NCBI GenBank assembly: GCA_963978905.1
Contig: OZ022258.1
Span: 40,656,591-40,720,590, forward strand
Length of the DNA stretch: 64,000 nt
Direction: 5' to 3'
From: Trichostrongylus colubriformis
Taxonomy: Eukaryota; Nematoda; Chromadorea; Rhabditida; Trichostrongylidae
In this document: piece after piece, positions 21,001 to 31,630 of the stretch
Layout: every line of letters starts with the position of its first letter
How positions within the stretch are numbered: position 1 is the first letter of the stretch
Program-made: the position numbers and the translations under genes
Notes under the pieces: model-generated
Databases searched by the model: none
The model's input: only the letters and a program-made list of their open reading frames with translations
What the model was told of the DNA's origin: nothing

Positions 21001-21263
21001 TATTCGCAATCAGTGACAGAAACACGCCATGTCTACACAGCTATTGTAATGCTCAGCGATGGGGATTATGGATTAGAACAACGCTATCAGCCATGTGCGT
21101 ATTTTTTTCCGGCATGAAAGTAGAAACAGGAAAATACTCACCTTCGAGGACTGGCAATTATATCGGCCACTGTTTTTGCAAAGTCCCCATTCGCGAAATA
21201 CAGTGGTTTGCTTTCTGGGTCAGCTGCCATAGAGAGCGTCAACCTCAAGTACCGGTAAACAAT
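15087..21263 (-). CDS. REPS-like EH-domain protein, multi-exon, 5' end missing
   Basis: Thirteen minus-strand exons can be joined with matching phases: 21142-21263, 19428-19527, 19279-19373, 18863-18953, 18679-18793, 17318-17394, 17182-17269, 16968-17097, 16820-16899, 16588-16734, 16448-16531, 15232-15284 and 15087-15164 (TGA). The second and third exons begin the EH domain (SCRQREYYTRCFRHL). The fourth holds its EF-hand core, IWSLSDINEDGWLDINEF, then SAAMHLIVLRVK. Next comes a linker with WDQFDDGGP and a Pro-rich exon with PPPRPQQRGHIRSASLD, close to the RPxxxGHxRSxSLD motif of vertebrate REPS1/2. The C-terminal exons form a coiled coil (LRAQNADLEAERARMAQ, VRIQLELRLQELEE). REPS proteins link RalBP1/Ral signalling to endocytosis through NPF-containing partners. 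The most upstream exon may be the tail of a first EH domain; its acceptor (tttttgag) is weak, and the start codon is not found. The donor of 16968-17097 (GTTGGC) is non-standard. Confidence 0.72.
18078..18540 (+). CDS. Unknown Lys-rich ORF in a REPS intron
   Basis: From 18130 there are 136 codons open on the plus strand, opposite the REPS-like gene and between its exons at 17394 and 18679. The protein is Lys/Arg-rich with stretches such as MDEYFEKKLKKLS and TKPEFHPFSTPTSLSEF. An upstream ATG at 18078 opens a hydrophobic, signal-peptide-like start (MQKLVFFYIVITCYVRGDA) in another frame, which stops at about 18149. If these belong together, a frameshift or unseen splice separates them. I do not recognise the family. 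The opposite strand is also open here for 134 codons, so length alone is weak evidence. Confidence 0.3.
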
Positions 21264-22500
21264 CTCAAAAAGAAGTTTTCATTTCCAACATAGGGAACAA
21301 AAACATGTTAGCCCATGGTTGCATTGTATGACGCACAAAATGGAAAAATATCGAGAACAAACTATGATAAAGATTTCACGAGCAAGAGTAATCGATATTC
21401 AAATGCTGGTTCAAACCACGTGCGAGCCCAACAAGCTTTCAACTGCTACAAAGGCGAAATCAACAAACTCAGCTGGGGCAAAGAGAATTACATGTTGCCT
21501 GCTCCCCGAAAACAATGCACAAGCAATCGCGTATCCTGACGGTGTTGCGATTCTAAATGAGCCAAATATGCGTTAAAGGAAAACTTCCTACAAAGCACTT
21601 GATTTCTCCTCAGGATGACTGCAACCAACTCCACCCCAATTACCTTGAAGACACCGGGAAAAGGCAATTTTGGCCTACGGTAAGACCTACCGTAACGCTT
21701 GCAGCTCATTAGGTTGCACACATTGCACACAAACATCAAGTGTGAATTTAATGGATTTATTTGTCACGAACACCTTTTTTTCTTACCCTTCCGCTTATTC
21801 CATTGTTTCACTATTTTGCTGCTGTTTGTTGTTTCATTTATTTACATAATCATGAATAAATAAAATACACCCTACGAGACAACCTCCCTTTAAGCGAGCA
21901 ATTCGGAAGGCAATGCTGCAGTTCGAAGAGATGCGCGGAATATGCGAACACATACCGTAACGTCGCGTTTTTGAATCTGGGCTTCTTCACCGATTATCGC
22001 TTATAACCTTAAATGTTCGTTTCTAGATGATCATTTCTTCCCATCTTTCTAACTCTCCTCACACCTCCCAGTTTCTTTAGAAGCGCGGAACTGCGTGAAA
22101 CCATTTCTGCTCATTTAGGCACACCACGTGCTTCTGCACTTATGAAATGTCGTGGCCATTACGGGTTCCAGCTTTTGTGAGTTGATTTCGCTAATAAATA
22201 TTAGAAAAACACTTCTTATCTTCTTAGTAAACATTATAATCACAACAGGCTCAAAACTTCACATTTTGCAGAACTAGGATGTGAGCAAACCTATGGCACA
22301 CAACGGCGATAAATGTGTAGTGATATGTAAACCTGACATTCCGTCACACATTCACTCTGTATGAAGTTACACCCAATCTCTGAGCTGCTCATGATATCCA
22401 GTATAAAAATGGTCAAACATGACATGTATCCGTATATGAGACTTCCTTTCTCTATCATCAGATAGTCAAATCGCCCAGATCGCAAAGTATGAACAACACC
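21264..22500. other. Repeat fragments, no gene recognised
   Basis: Near 21640-21690 the complement of a taccgta..ccaaaatt..cggtgtctt motif is present; the same motif recurs at 27478-27530 and in part near 16130. The rest, including plus-strand frames at 21315-21576, resembles nothing known. The missing 5' exons of the REPS-like gene should lie in this direction. Confidence 0.35.
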
Positions 22501-22501
22501 T

Positions 22502-22618
22502 CAGAGTTCGCGATTCAGGAGATCGCGCGGTTCCGGCAGAAAGGATAAGATACGTGTCAATTAGGTGAAGTCACTGCTGAATGTCCCCAATCGCGCGATC
22601 GCTTGAATCGCGAACTCT
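22502..22618. mobile_element. Short fold-back MITE
   Basis: cagagttcgcgattcaggag and then atcgcgcg at the left pair with cgcgcgat and then cgcttgaatcgcgaactctg at the right. The arms are about 28 bp with one mismatch, around a 60-bp centre. It has no coding capacity. Confidence 0.72.
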
Positions 22619-23772
22619 GCATAATGCCTAACACTTTAATGTCGTCTCACATGATGAGTGATTTCGGCAAAAAATGACTCTCCACGCCCCTTGGAAACAA
22701 AAAACTTGATCGTAAATCAATCTCTCCCTGTGAGTGGCGCCCTTGAGCATTTTTAGGGATCTCTGAAGGGTCAATTGGCTCACTCAAGCGTATGTTTTTG
22801 ACTGAGAATTAGTGAAGAAAGAGAGTGGTTTCTGCCCTCCTGAGCTTAGGCAAAAATAGGGTCCAAAGTGCAATGTCCCTCAAATGCAATATCACAAAGT
22901 GACGTAAGAGAGGAGGGGCAGTGCACTATGATCTGCGACCGGCGCTATTTAGGCATTTACGCATCGACTTTCAGCCTAAGCCTTGATATAGGGGAATACT
23001 TCCACCCTTCCCGAGCAAGGCTTAGGTGAAAGTATACACTTGAGTGTACGAGCTAATGACTGCAGAACAGTACCGGGTGAGGGACGATGCGCGACTATGA
23101 ATGCACCCCCCACACCTAAATTAGCACCAAAACTTGCTCGAATACATACATGCCCGAAGAATACAGTAAGTCGTTGCTAGATGAATCTACATGGTCAACA
23201 GGGGAATAATTCAGATACACCAATTTAACCTATAAAAGCGTGATGAAGAGCGAAATCAATCACCCATTTTCAACTTCGAGGAGGGATGGTTGGGAATATA
23301 GTGAGGGCAAAAAAGCGATTTATAATACAATTTTTAGAAGTCATGCAGGAGACTTGCAAGTTGCAACGAGGGGGAAAAAGAGCGTATCGTTGCTACATGG
23401 TAAAAGAAAAGTTAAACTAATAACAACGTAACATTTACATATGAAAAACAACTGTCATAAATTAAAGACTGAGTAACAGGATAAACACTAGGAGCAGCTG
23501 TTAAAGGTACATAAATAGAATTGAAACATCCCCCAACAAACTAAATTTCGGCGTGCAGTGTAGTGCAGTACCGTTTATTACACACTTTACACCGAATTGC
23601 GCATTAGATGGCCATTTATTATATGAGCCATTAAACATTGTCTGTTGGTTTGTTTTGTCGGTTTGTATGTCGGTCTGTATGTCTGGCCGTCCGCAAGTGA
23701 GTGGTTGTGATAAGGAATGATCGGGGAAATTGACCGCTCAATATGTGGGATACTAATTGGGGTGGGGTGTAT
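22619..23772. other. No gene recognised; repeat-like
   Basis: A pair of gcctaagcctt-type motifs near 22976 and its complement near 23018 suggest another degraded fold-back. From about 23640 the sequence (gtcggtttgtatgtcggtctg, then gtccgcaagtgagtggttgtg) matches the dispersed repeat at 49321 and 50705. No coding exon was supported. Confidence 0.4.
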
Positions 23773-23918
23773 GTCGTTTGGCGCGGCCCTTGCAGCTAAT
23801 TTGCCAATGGGGCGCATGGGCCGTCTGGACTCTCCCAGATTTACCTAAGCCTTTTTAGGGGAGGAGCTTTGGCAGTGCCCCATCGGCAAATTAGCTCCAT
23901 GGGGCCGCGCCAAACGAC
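23773..23918. mobile_element. Fold-back MITE
   Basis: The left arm gtcgtttggcgcggcc followed by gcagctaatttgccaatggggc pairs with the right arm gccccatcggcaaattagct followed by ggggccgcgccaaacgac. Arms are about 40 bp. A single arm-like fragment (attggcaaattagctgcaag) recurs at 25438. Confidence 0.75.
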
Positions 23919-24111
23919 CGTCTCCCATTGGGGTGCTATTGGAGTTAGGGGGGCACTCGACAAAAGCAAAAGTCGCGCCCAATTTCCGCTTTAAGGCACT
24001 CTCAAGTTTATTTTATGCCTAGATACAGCTATGTAACTGAGAAAACGATTGAATTATTCTTCCCATAAGTATATTACGAAAAATTCGCTACAACTAGACT
24101 AAACAACCACT

Positions 24112-24335
24112 TACGCGTATTCGCCTAAGCCTGGGGAAAGGGAATCTCGTTCCCAAGGCTCAGGCTAACGTAGAATGAAAAAAAAGCACGAATTTGCTTC
24201 ATCGGATTCGTTTCTATGCAGAATTCGAGCCCGATTCCGCTAGCGCTATGGCTTCTCTGCGATCTGGCCATAGCGTTAGAGACGCAGAGCACAGAGCAGT
24301 GGCCCCCCTAACGCCCATAGCACCCTAATTGGTGC
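24112..24335. repeat. Dispersed repeat, copy 2
   Basis: Paralogue of 200-430 in the same orientation. It contains an internal small hairpin, gcctaagcctggggaaaggg against cccaaggctcaggc. Confidence 0.6.
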
Positions 24336-25168
24336 TAGACCATAAATCTAAGTCAACATTATTGTTGTGACAGCACTTCCACTTGTATGAACACCTACCA
24401 CGTACACCCGCAGCCATTCCGTGGGTGCCAACGTCGCACTAGGTGTCAGCACATTGGGATGGCATGCAGGTATGTTGTGTTGTCGGAGTAGTGCCGTTTG
24501 GACTGGAGCGATTGAAGAGTGGGTGACTGGGTAAACGAAAACAACTGCAGTCTTTTCACAAAGTTTCAAATGGTTCAGTAAGCTATCATGATGAGGACGT
24601 GACGAAAACAAATAGAACCTAACCATCATAGAATGTGATCGTAGAACTCGTATGCTATGACTAAAGGGTGCCAACAGCGGATAATTTCACCCATATAACG
24701 ATGAATTCAATAAAACTGTGTGTCTGTCTTCACTAAACACATCGCTGAGACAGTCCTGTTCAGATTATCCTATGCGTAGGTTGCAGCTCATCAGCGCTAT
24801 ATGTGACCCATGAAGCACATCGCGTAGCTAAAACTGGTTACCACATGAAGGGTACTGAGAGGTAGCTCGTATCACAACTCCTAAATGATTGTAATACAAC
24901 CACCCCGGAGTTAACAAGCAGTGCTTCCTATTACTGAAAACGTAGAACGAAAAATGCCAAAAACGTGAAAAAATTACCAGAGTTCACGCTTACTTCACCA
25001 GTGGAATAGAATCTCAACAAAATCTTTCATATGGCGATTATCAATTATGAAAATCTAAGGTTCCGGTGATGCGTACGAGTGATCCGTAGCAGAAGACGCG
25101 TCGAATGGTGCCGACACCAACGGCGACGGCGGCAAAATCATGTGCCCAACGCCGACCATGGCGGCACA
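24336..25168. other. Repeat fragment, no gene recognised
   Basis: At 24440-24500 a segment with ggtgtcagcacattgggatg and gcatgcaggtatgtt matches the dispersed repeat at 49500 and 50963. No coding exon was supported. Confidence 0.4.
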
Positions 25169-25366
25169 CCGGTGACGAGCCCCGCTTGAAAAATGCTCAA
25201 CTCAACCACCCACGGTATGATGATCGTGGCAAGAGCCCACGAATTCGATTCAAAATTCGTATAGTTTAGCACTCTGCCAAGATTCGAATTCGAATTGGTG
25301 CGGTTTCGCCACGATTATCATATTGTAGTGGTTGGGTAGCATCTTGCAAACAGAGCTCGTCACCGG
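25169..25366. mobile_element. Fold-back MITE with about 90-bp arms
   Basis: ccggtgacgag at 25169 pairs with ctcgtcaccgg ending at 25366. Within the arms, caaccaccca/tgggttgg-like and atgatcgtggc/gccacgattat blocks pair in order, and the centre has opposed gaattcgattc-type runs. Complementarity may continue weakly outside in cggcgacggc. Confidence 0.7.
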
Positions 25367-26640
25367 AGTGATGCCGTCGCCGACGGTGAGCAAAGTATGA
25401 ACTCGGCTTCAGGAAGTAACTACTGCCCATGTGCCCTATTGGCAAATTAGCTGCAAGCGGCCGCGCTCTCCCTCGTGTTGGTCAGTATGGTTTGGAAAAT
25501 CGATTTCCCTTTTATTGTCACGTGAACGATGTCTCTAATTATTGCCGCTGGTTCGTTGTAAGCACGGGCTCTGAATTTCATCGGAAAAGCTCCTTAGAGA
25601 TGACGATTCAGTACACATCTTACAATTAGAGCCCGGCATGAGTGATGCTTTCGGTGTTTTGGAAGGACAAACATGTGCTTTATGAATAATTCAAGAGGGT
25701 CCCAAGAAAGCCGTGTGTGGTGCAATCCGTTCAACTTTAGCAAAGCCGTAACCAAGTTGCGAACCTTGTTATAGCCTAATTACTATACATGTGAGCGTGG
25801 TGCTGTGCGTGGCCGCTTCACATCACAGGATCACGTAACTCTGATCATATGTTGGTGATCGAGTGCGCCAAGGAGCACGTCCGCGGCGAAAATTAACTGG
25901 GAGAAAAAACTATTTCATTTTGTTTTATCCTCACTCATTAGTGACTAGATAAATGGACCATGATACCCCTCAAAAACTCCAAACAACACCCTTATTCCCA
26001 TTGTTCTTCCTACCCTCTAACAGGTTGTGGTAACCATGCGAATCATACTTCAGAGGGCGATTACATATTTTCTTACTCGTAAAGTCATCTTACTAATTTG
26101 AGTTGTAAGAGTATGGTTGGAGAAAGTTATTTCTCCACATAGTCCAGCTAGTTTACATTGCGAATTTTTTGGTTTTCTTTCTTCATTCCATGGATGCTGT
26201 AAGGTGAAGGCACAATGCTTGTTTGAAATTTCTAGTATTGCAGATGCAGCTAGTAGATCTACGGATAACTGTTCAGGTGGCACCATTTTTGCGGTCGTGG
26301 CCCAGTCAGCTCGAACAACGGTGACCACGCCTCGCATCTGTTGAGGCTTGTAGCCAGAACTCTATCGTGTCACCATTCCACAGGGGGGGGGGCGGTTGTG
26401 ATAATTAGCGTTCTATACATTTTGCTCGAATCAGGGGTGGACTACTGTCTCCATATTCGCAAGCAAAAACCTTGGAATAGCTGAACAAGTATTGTAAAAA
26501 GAAAGATTAATATCTTTCAGATACAGAAAGCGCTACTCTTTCGCATTGTAACCACGTTTTGTTGTACAGTGGTTCAGTTATAGAATGCTCATGATGACGA
26601 TGTGATGTGACGACATGGGCGAACACGTGATTCCCAGCCC
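25367..26640. other. No gene recognised
   Basis: A minus-strand frame at 26050-26337 (95 codons) has a protein-like composition but no motif I recognise. A run of ten G lies at about 26384. Confidence 0.35.
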
Positions 26641-26654
26641 CTACTTCTGGACGG

Positions 26655-26834
26655 TATGGCCGCGTTCATACTCTGCGGCGGCGGCGCAGGGCATGGGTGC
26701 ATGTCTCTCCATTTCCGCCTGTGCCACCTTGCCTCGTTACCAGCGTCGTCCTTACACCTCCCTTGTGTCACTCCGCCTCGCTGCTTGTGAACGCAGCCAC
26801 GCCTTGTCGGCACTGAGTATGAGTACGGCCTATC
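26655..26834. mobile_element. MITE-like inverted repeat, ggccgcgttcatact family
   Basis: ggccgcgttcatactctgcgg at 26658 pairs loosely with gagtatgagtacggcc ending near 26830. Related ends occur near 26998-27040, at 32973-33043, and in the ends of the MITE at 31163-31630. Confidence 0.45.
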
Positions 26835-27975
26835 TGCGATCCGGAACGTCGGGAAGGCCGTAGTTTCTGAATTGTGGAGATTCGCTTTAGTTCTTCCCTG
26901 CGTTTTCAGCATCCCCAAATTGATACCATAGAACGATAACTCTTGAAAATCGTCCAAGAATATGCCTTCAGAGCTGTGGCAGTCGCGCGCATTTTGGGTC
27001 GCCTTCATACTCTGCGGCAGCATCGCACGGCCGCCTTTAAAGGAACCGGAAGGGGTCCGAAACAAGAGAAAGATGCAAAGAAATGAGCATCTTACGAACA
27101 CAGAAGGTTAGAAGCGACACAGAAGGTTAGAAGCGATAATCGGTGAAAAAACCCGGACAAGAGCGCATCGCTGCGGTGTGTATTCGCATCCAACTCGCAT
27201 CATTTCACAGAGCTTCCGAGTTGTCTGCTGTAGGAGACGGGCCGCGGGCCAACGTTATTTGTAGCACCTTACTTCCAGCGCAGTGGAGTGGCAATTCCCA
27301 CTGCATTAGCATTCATGTCAGTGCATCTAGAAACAATATAAGAAAGAACAAAGTAAAAAGTAAAAAGAAAAAACAAATTTCTAATAGAAACATCTCATTT
27401 TGGCACCATGCCAAGGCGTTAGATTGGCGAGTTTGGGCAATGGCGGCCACTTAAACTCGTCAACGCTACGTCTTTTCTACCGTAAGCCAAAATTATCCCT
27501 TTCTGGTGTCTTTAAGACACCGGGAGGGGTAAATGGCAAATGGAGGATTAAGAAAGTAGAGGTGCTCAGCAATGTACTAGTAGAGAAAAAACAACATAAA
27601 ACTGCCCGAGCAATAGGAACCCGAAAATCCCCGTTCTCCCTCTCGTCCTCTGCGTCACTGGCCGGAGTGGATCGAAGACAGGGCAGAGTCTGGACCAGCC
27701 GGCCGCGACCGTTGTCCCGCCCCTCCACGGCGACTCTCCCGGCCGCATTACCGCATAACGGCATGCCGAGCTCCGGGGTCGCCATGAGACCCCAAGCCGC
27801 ATGTTTTTAATGCGATTTTCGCCATATATGACCTTTTCTGAAGTAGAAGGTTCGTTTTCAGAGAACATGTACTCCCAGATCTCAATTTTACCTTACCCCT
27901 TCTGGTGCCTTTAAAGGTAGCGAGGCATAGTGGCACGGGCGGGGGATAGACGGAATGTAGAGACAGCGCAGCCAC
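26835..27975. other. Repeat-rich, no gene recognised
   Basis: The segment contains ggtgtctttaagacacc (a palindrome at 27507) in a context shared with 21640-21690. Long frames here on both strands lack recognisable domains and overlap repeats. Confidence 0.35.
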
Positions 27976-28312
27976 GACCTGCTGTCGACCAGGGTCAAAC
28001 GTGGCGTCGAGAAATACTTTCAAAAAAAAAATACGTCTTCCTCCCCGAAGGAGGCCTCCAAACGACCCCCTCTTTTCAGTTTCCGCTACCTCTGTGATTT
28101 CTATGCAGTTAATGCGATACAACAAGGAGATCAAGAGCCTACTTGAAAATTGAGGCCAAACTCGTGACTAAACAAGAAAAATAAGAAGCTTACAAAATTC
28201 AATACTTATATTCCGAAGCGAAAGCCTCACCGACCGTGGATTGTGTACTAATCCTCTGATGACAGAGGAGAAGGGTCAAAAGTCATACGAGTTATGTGAC
28301 AGGAATAAATGA
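27976..28312. repeat. Dispersed repeat, paralogue of 58535-58908
   Basis: Shared ordered blocks with 58535-58908 include cagggtcaaacgtgg/cagggtcaagcgcgg, tttccgctacctctgtg, tgaggccaaac, ttccgaagcgaaagcctcac and cctctgatgacagagga. The orientation is the same. No coding capacity was seen. Confidence 0.7.
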
Positions 28313-29026
28313 TAAGAGAAAGATAAAAAGTTAGAAATTTGAATAAAGCCATTCAATGCGTTCCACTGCGACTGCCGCATCGCTATCGCAGCAGCGATGC
28401 CATCGCGATGGAGTGCGACATCTTCCCATTAGTGAATTTGAGCATTTTTGAATAATTGCAACTTTACTAAAGATCTACCGAAGTGATGTGATCTGTTTTC
28501 TTGATAGCGTTCTCAGTGCGATCCCTGATGACTGCATAGCTCTTCATATGGGAATCCAGTTGAGGAGAATTTTGAAAAATAATGCGTTTTAATTTAATTA
28601 GTCGCTACTTCCTTCAAGCTTGACCTTGTGCGTGCAAATTCGCGCTGCGAGATTGCCGCTTTCCAACGCCCACTTGATTTATAGCATATCTTCAGAAAGA
28701 AAGAGGTTATTTTGAAGAAAGCCATTCGAGGAAATTTTTTCTATTGAAATGGCGAGAACTTGCCACGAATCTTTGGAAATAAGGATCCATTGTGTCCGCA
28801 ATGCCTCGAGTACCATGCTTTTCTCTCAGAGGTCTAACAGGATGGCGAATAGAGATGGTCAACCTTATCCATCGCTAGGAAAGATCAGAGAAGAGTCTGC
28901 TGAAGTATTATGCGAATTGATTAGATGACTCGGCACGTTCGACGTTCTGAGTCAGCTGGAGCGCCAAGAATTCAAAGCAAGCTGTAAACGAAACTTTTCG
29001 TTGTGAACTAATCGAAATATGTGTAC
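28313..29026. other. No gene recognised
   Basis: A small GC-rich self-complementary run (cgctatcgcagcagcgatgcc) lies near 28380. The rest has no supported feature. Confidence 0.35.
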
Positions 29027-30595
29027 CAGCTGGCGGGCGCACACTACCGCGCGCCATTCATGGCGATGCCGTGCAAAATGGGTTTGATCGGCACGACCAC
29101 AGTTGTGTATGGAGTTGAGTGGAAACTTCCTTTCCTCAGCTTTAAGCTGAGTTATTCATTTGAATAAAAGCAGAGAAGATGGCGTGATAAAAAAGCATTT
29201 TGGTGTTATCATACTTCAGTCGCTTTGCCGAACCCTTTACACGTCATCGACATGAACGCGCGCAGTAGTGTGCGCGAGTCAGCTGGTTTAGGTCATCATT
29301 GAGAGTATGAATAGATTAGACATCGATGGTTTTGTATTCGATTGCATCGATTGGTAACAATTGGCTCATTTGCTGAGCACCTAATTCCTACACATTGATA
29401 GTAGATCCAAATCCCGATTATCGACGTATATCGTTTTCGTAAACATGCTTCACTATTTGGAATTTTGCATAGTTTAGCGGTCGATACCGAGTGTTACTGC
29501 CAGTTCCGCATTAGAAAATGATTCCGAGTGAATCGCTTGCCTTGCTATCACAAATATAGGTTTCATCATAGTTATCAGTGTAGATCGCAGTATCAAGAGA
29601 AATGCACCATTTTTTGGAACGCTAGGCAATTCTGCGGTCGATACATCAGCCAGTGATATCAGAACATAAACAAAATATGTTTACCCAATGCCATTGAGCA
29701 TAAGACGCTTCGCTAAAGCAGTCGTATAGTAGTATCAAGCGAAGTGAAGGATTCCAACCCATTCAGTTTTAAAGTTTCTTATCAGCCACTGTGAGCCGCT
29801 ATCCGTTTCACTGAGGCCCCTGTACCCAACAATACTATTGAGGTCCCCGTACCCTACAACACCTGCGAATGCGAACATTCCACTGATAGCCGCAAAAGCG
29901 TACCGGCCTTGGTGACATTTTCCTTCTCACGCTCCTAATCGAATCTTATCAACCATCATCAGTTTGGGTCACACACTTATGAAGGTCCCCATCCCACTCT
30001 GCTAAACACCCATGAGTGTAAGCGCTCTTGGATCAACGCGAAAAGCGAAACGAATTTGACGACATTCGCCTTCTCATGCTTCTTATCAAATCTTATCAAC
30101 CGTTATCGAGTTGGATCACCCACTTATTGTCCCCGTCTCACCCCGCAAAACACTTGTGAGTATGATCGCTCCGGGACCAATGCGAAAAGCCAAACGGATT
30201 CGACGACATTCGTCTTCTCATGCTCCTTATCAAATCTTATCAACCGTTATCAAGCTGGATCACCCACCATTAGTGTCCCCGTCTTACCCAGCACAACCCC
30301 TGTGAGTATGAACGCTTCGGAACCAATGCGAAAAGCCAAACGGTTCGACGACATTCGTCTTCTCATACTCCTTATCAAATCTTATCACCCGTTATCAAGC
30401 TGGATCACCAACTATTAATGTTCCCGTCTAATCCCGCAAAACACTGATGAGTGTTAGCGCTCTAGGATCAACCCGAAAGGCGAAACGACTTCGGTGACAT
30501 TCGCCTTTTGAGGCTTGTTATCAGCGCGTATCAGCTGCTATCACTTTCTGTCCACCACCGCTGGGATTAGCACATGAGCATACGGACCAGAACCT
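29027..30595. repeat. Composite dispersed repeat, copy 1
   Basis: The unit starts with a fold-back of about 260 bp: agctggcgggcgcacactac at 29029, with its diverged complement ending gtgtgcgcgagtcagct near 29284. A middle part with repeated tagcggtcgatac motifs follows, then the tandem array at 29944-30520. The same order of parts is found at 48085-49290, so these are two copies of one family. No transposase is visible; it is probably a non-autonomous element. Confidence 0.75.
29944..30520. repeat. 144-bp tandem array
   Basis: Four units are marked by tcttatcaac-type starts at 29944, 30091, 30235 and 30379 (periods 147, 144, 144). Each unit carries the order tggatcaccca, gtccccgtc, gagtgt/gagtat, gcgaaaagc and cgacattcg. 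A degraded further unit follows. Two or three diverged units of the same sequence lie at about 48915-49200 in the other copy of the host repeat. Confidence 0.85.
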
Positions 30596-31162
30596 AACAA
30601 AACAGCGGCAATTAGGAAGAGTGAACAATGAAATGGACCGATTACATACAAAATCAACGTGTAACTTCTGAGAAAATTGCCTTCTTTGGGTTTAGCTTCA
30701 AGAGACGTGGATGACGCAGCTGGTCAGGCAGCATTGATAATGATGGAATCAGTGAAACTAGCACTATCGTAAAATAGGTGGAAAATGATGGATATGCCTA
30801 TTGGTTGGAAGAATAGTGGAGTTAGCGATTTCATCATCGCACTTGAGAGAGAACGTGGTGCAGAAATATCGTGGGATCAGCGTTTTCGTGAAATCCGCGG
30901 TAAAGGATGGATATGATTGGTATTACTGGTTTCTATAGATACGTATTGATTTCCCATGGATCTTGGAATCCCTGGGAAATCAACACCTAGTACCTAATCC
31001 CCACCGCAAATTCCAAAAACGCAAATTCCTCGATTACCCGATCGAAAAGAATCTGATACTTTGCCAGTTCCCGCATTTCTAACAATGGATAGGTTTCTGA
31101 TTCGTTTACACCAGTTCCATGCAAACGCTCACTCCAATAATCCACAGATCTCACTACTAACG
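30596..31162. other. No gene recognised
   Basis: Nothing supported was seen. A minus-strand frame at 30987-31316 runs into the MITE end and is not considered a gene. Confidence 0.35.
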
Positions 31163-31630
31163 CTAAGGTTGCGTTTATACCGAATTGAGTGAGAGTTTTG
31201 GCGCATCGGCGCATCCGCGATTTGGGATTTTTGGCGTGCCACGCCACTCTAGCAACCGCGGTCGTTGAACGTGCGCGTGCCAACATGCTGTTGATTTCTT
31301 TTTCTCCTCTTCCCATAACTTGATTCTACATATCATATCAGAAGTCGATATCTGTTATGGTAAATATCCGAATTCGCGGATGCGCCAATACTCTCCTTTT
31401 TCAATCAGTACGTATCTTATTCATTACGCAAATGCGCCAATTCTCTCAAGTCGCGGATGCGCCAACGCTCTCATTTTCTTGATCGATACGTGTTTATGCA
31501 TGACGCGAATGCGCCAATTCTCTCAAATCGTGGATGCGCAAATACGCTCATTTTCTCGGTTGATTCGTATATTTAACTTCACGCCAATGCACCAAAACTC
31601 TCATTCAATTTGGTATGAACGCAGCCTAAA
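31163..31630. mobile_element. MITE with internal 77-bp repeats
   Basis: The left end has gttgcgtttataccgaattg followed by agtgagagttttggcgcat. The right end is its near complement, caaaactctcattcaatttgg followed by tatgaacgcagcctaa, giving inverted repeats of about 40 bp. Inside, three tandem units begin cgcggatgcgcc, cgcggatgcgcc and cgtggatgcgca at 31375, 31452 and 31529. The terminal ggctgcgttcatacc is related to other short MITEs in the window. Confidence 0.7.

Noticed and set aside
26589..27101. 170-codon minus-strand frame
   Set aside because: It runs through the MITE-like inverted repeat at 26655-26834 and has no known motif.
30056..30418. 120-codon plus-strand frame
   Set aside because: It is the translation of the 144-bp tandem array; the repetitive peptide follows from the DNA period.
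29944..30520. Regular repeats with variable parts between them, CRISPR-like at first sight
   Set aside because: The period is 144 bp, the whole unit is repeated rather than a short repeat with unique spacers, and the surrounding genome is eukaryotic.
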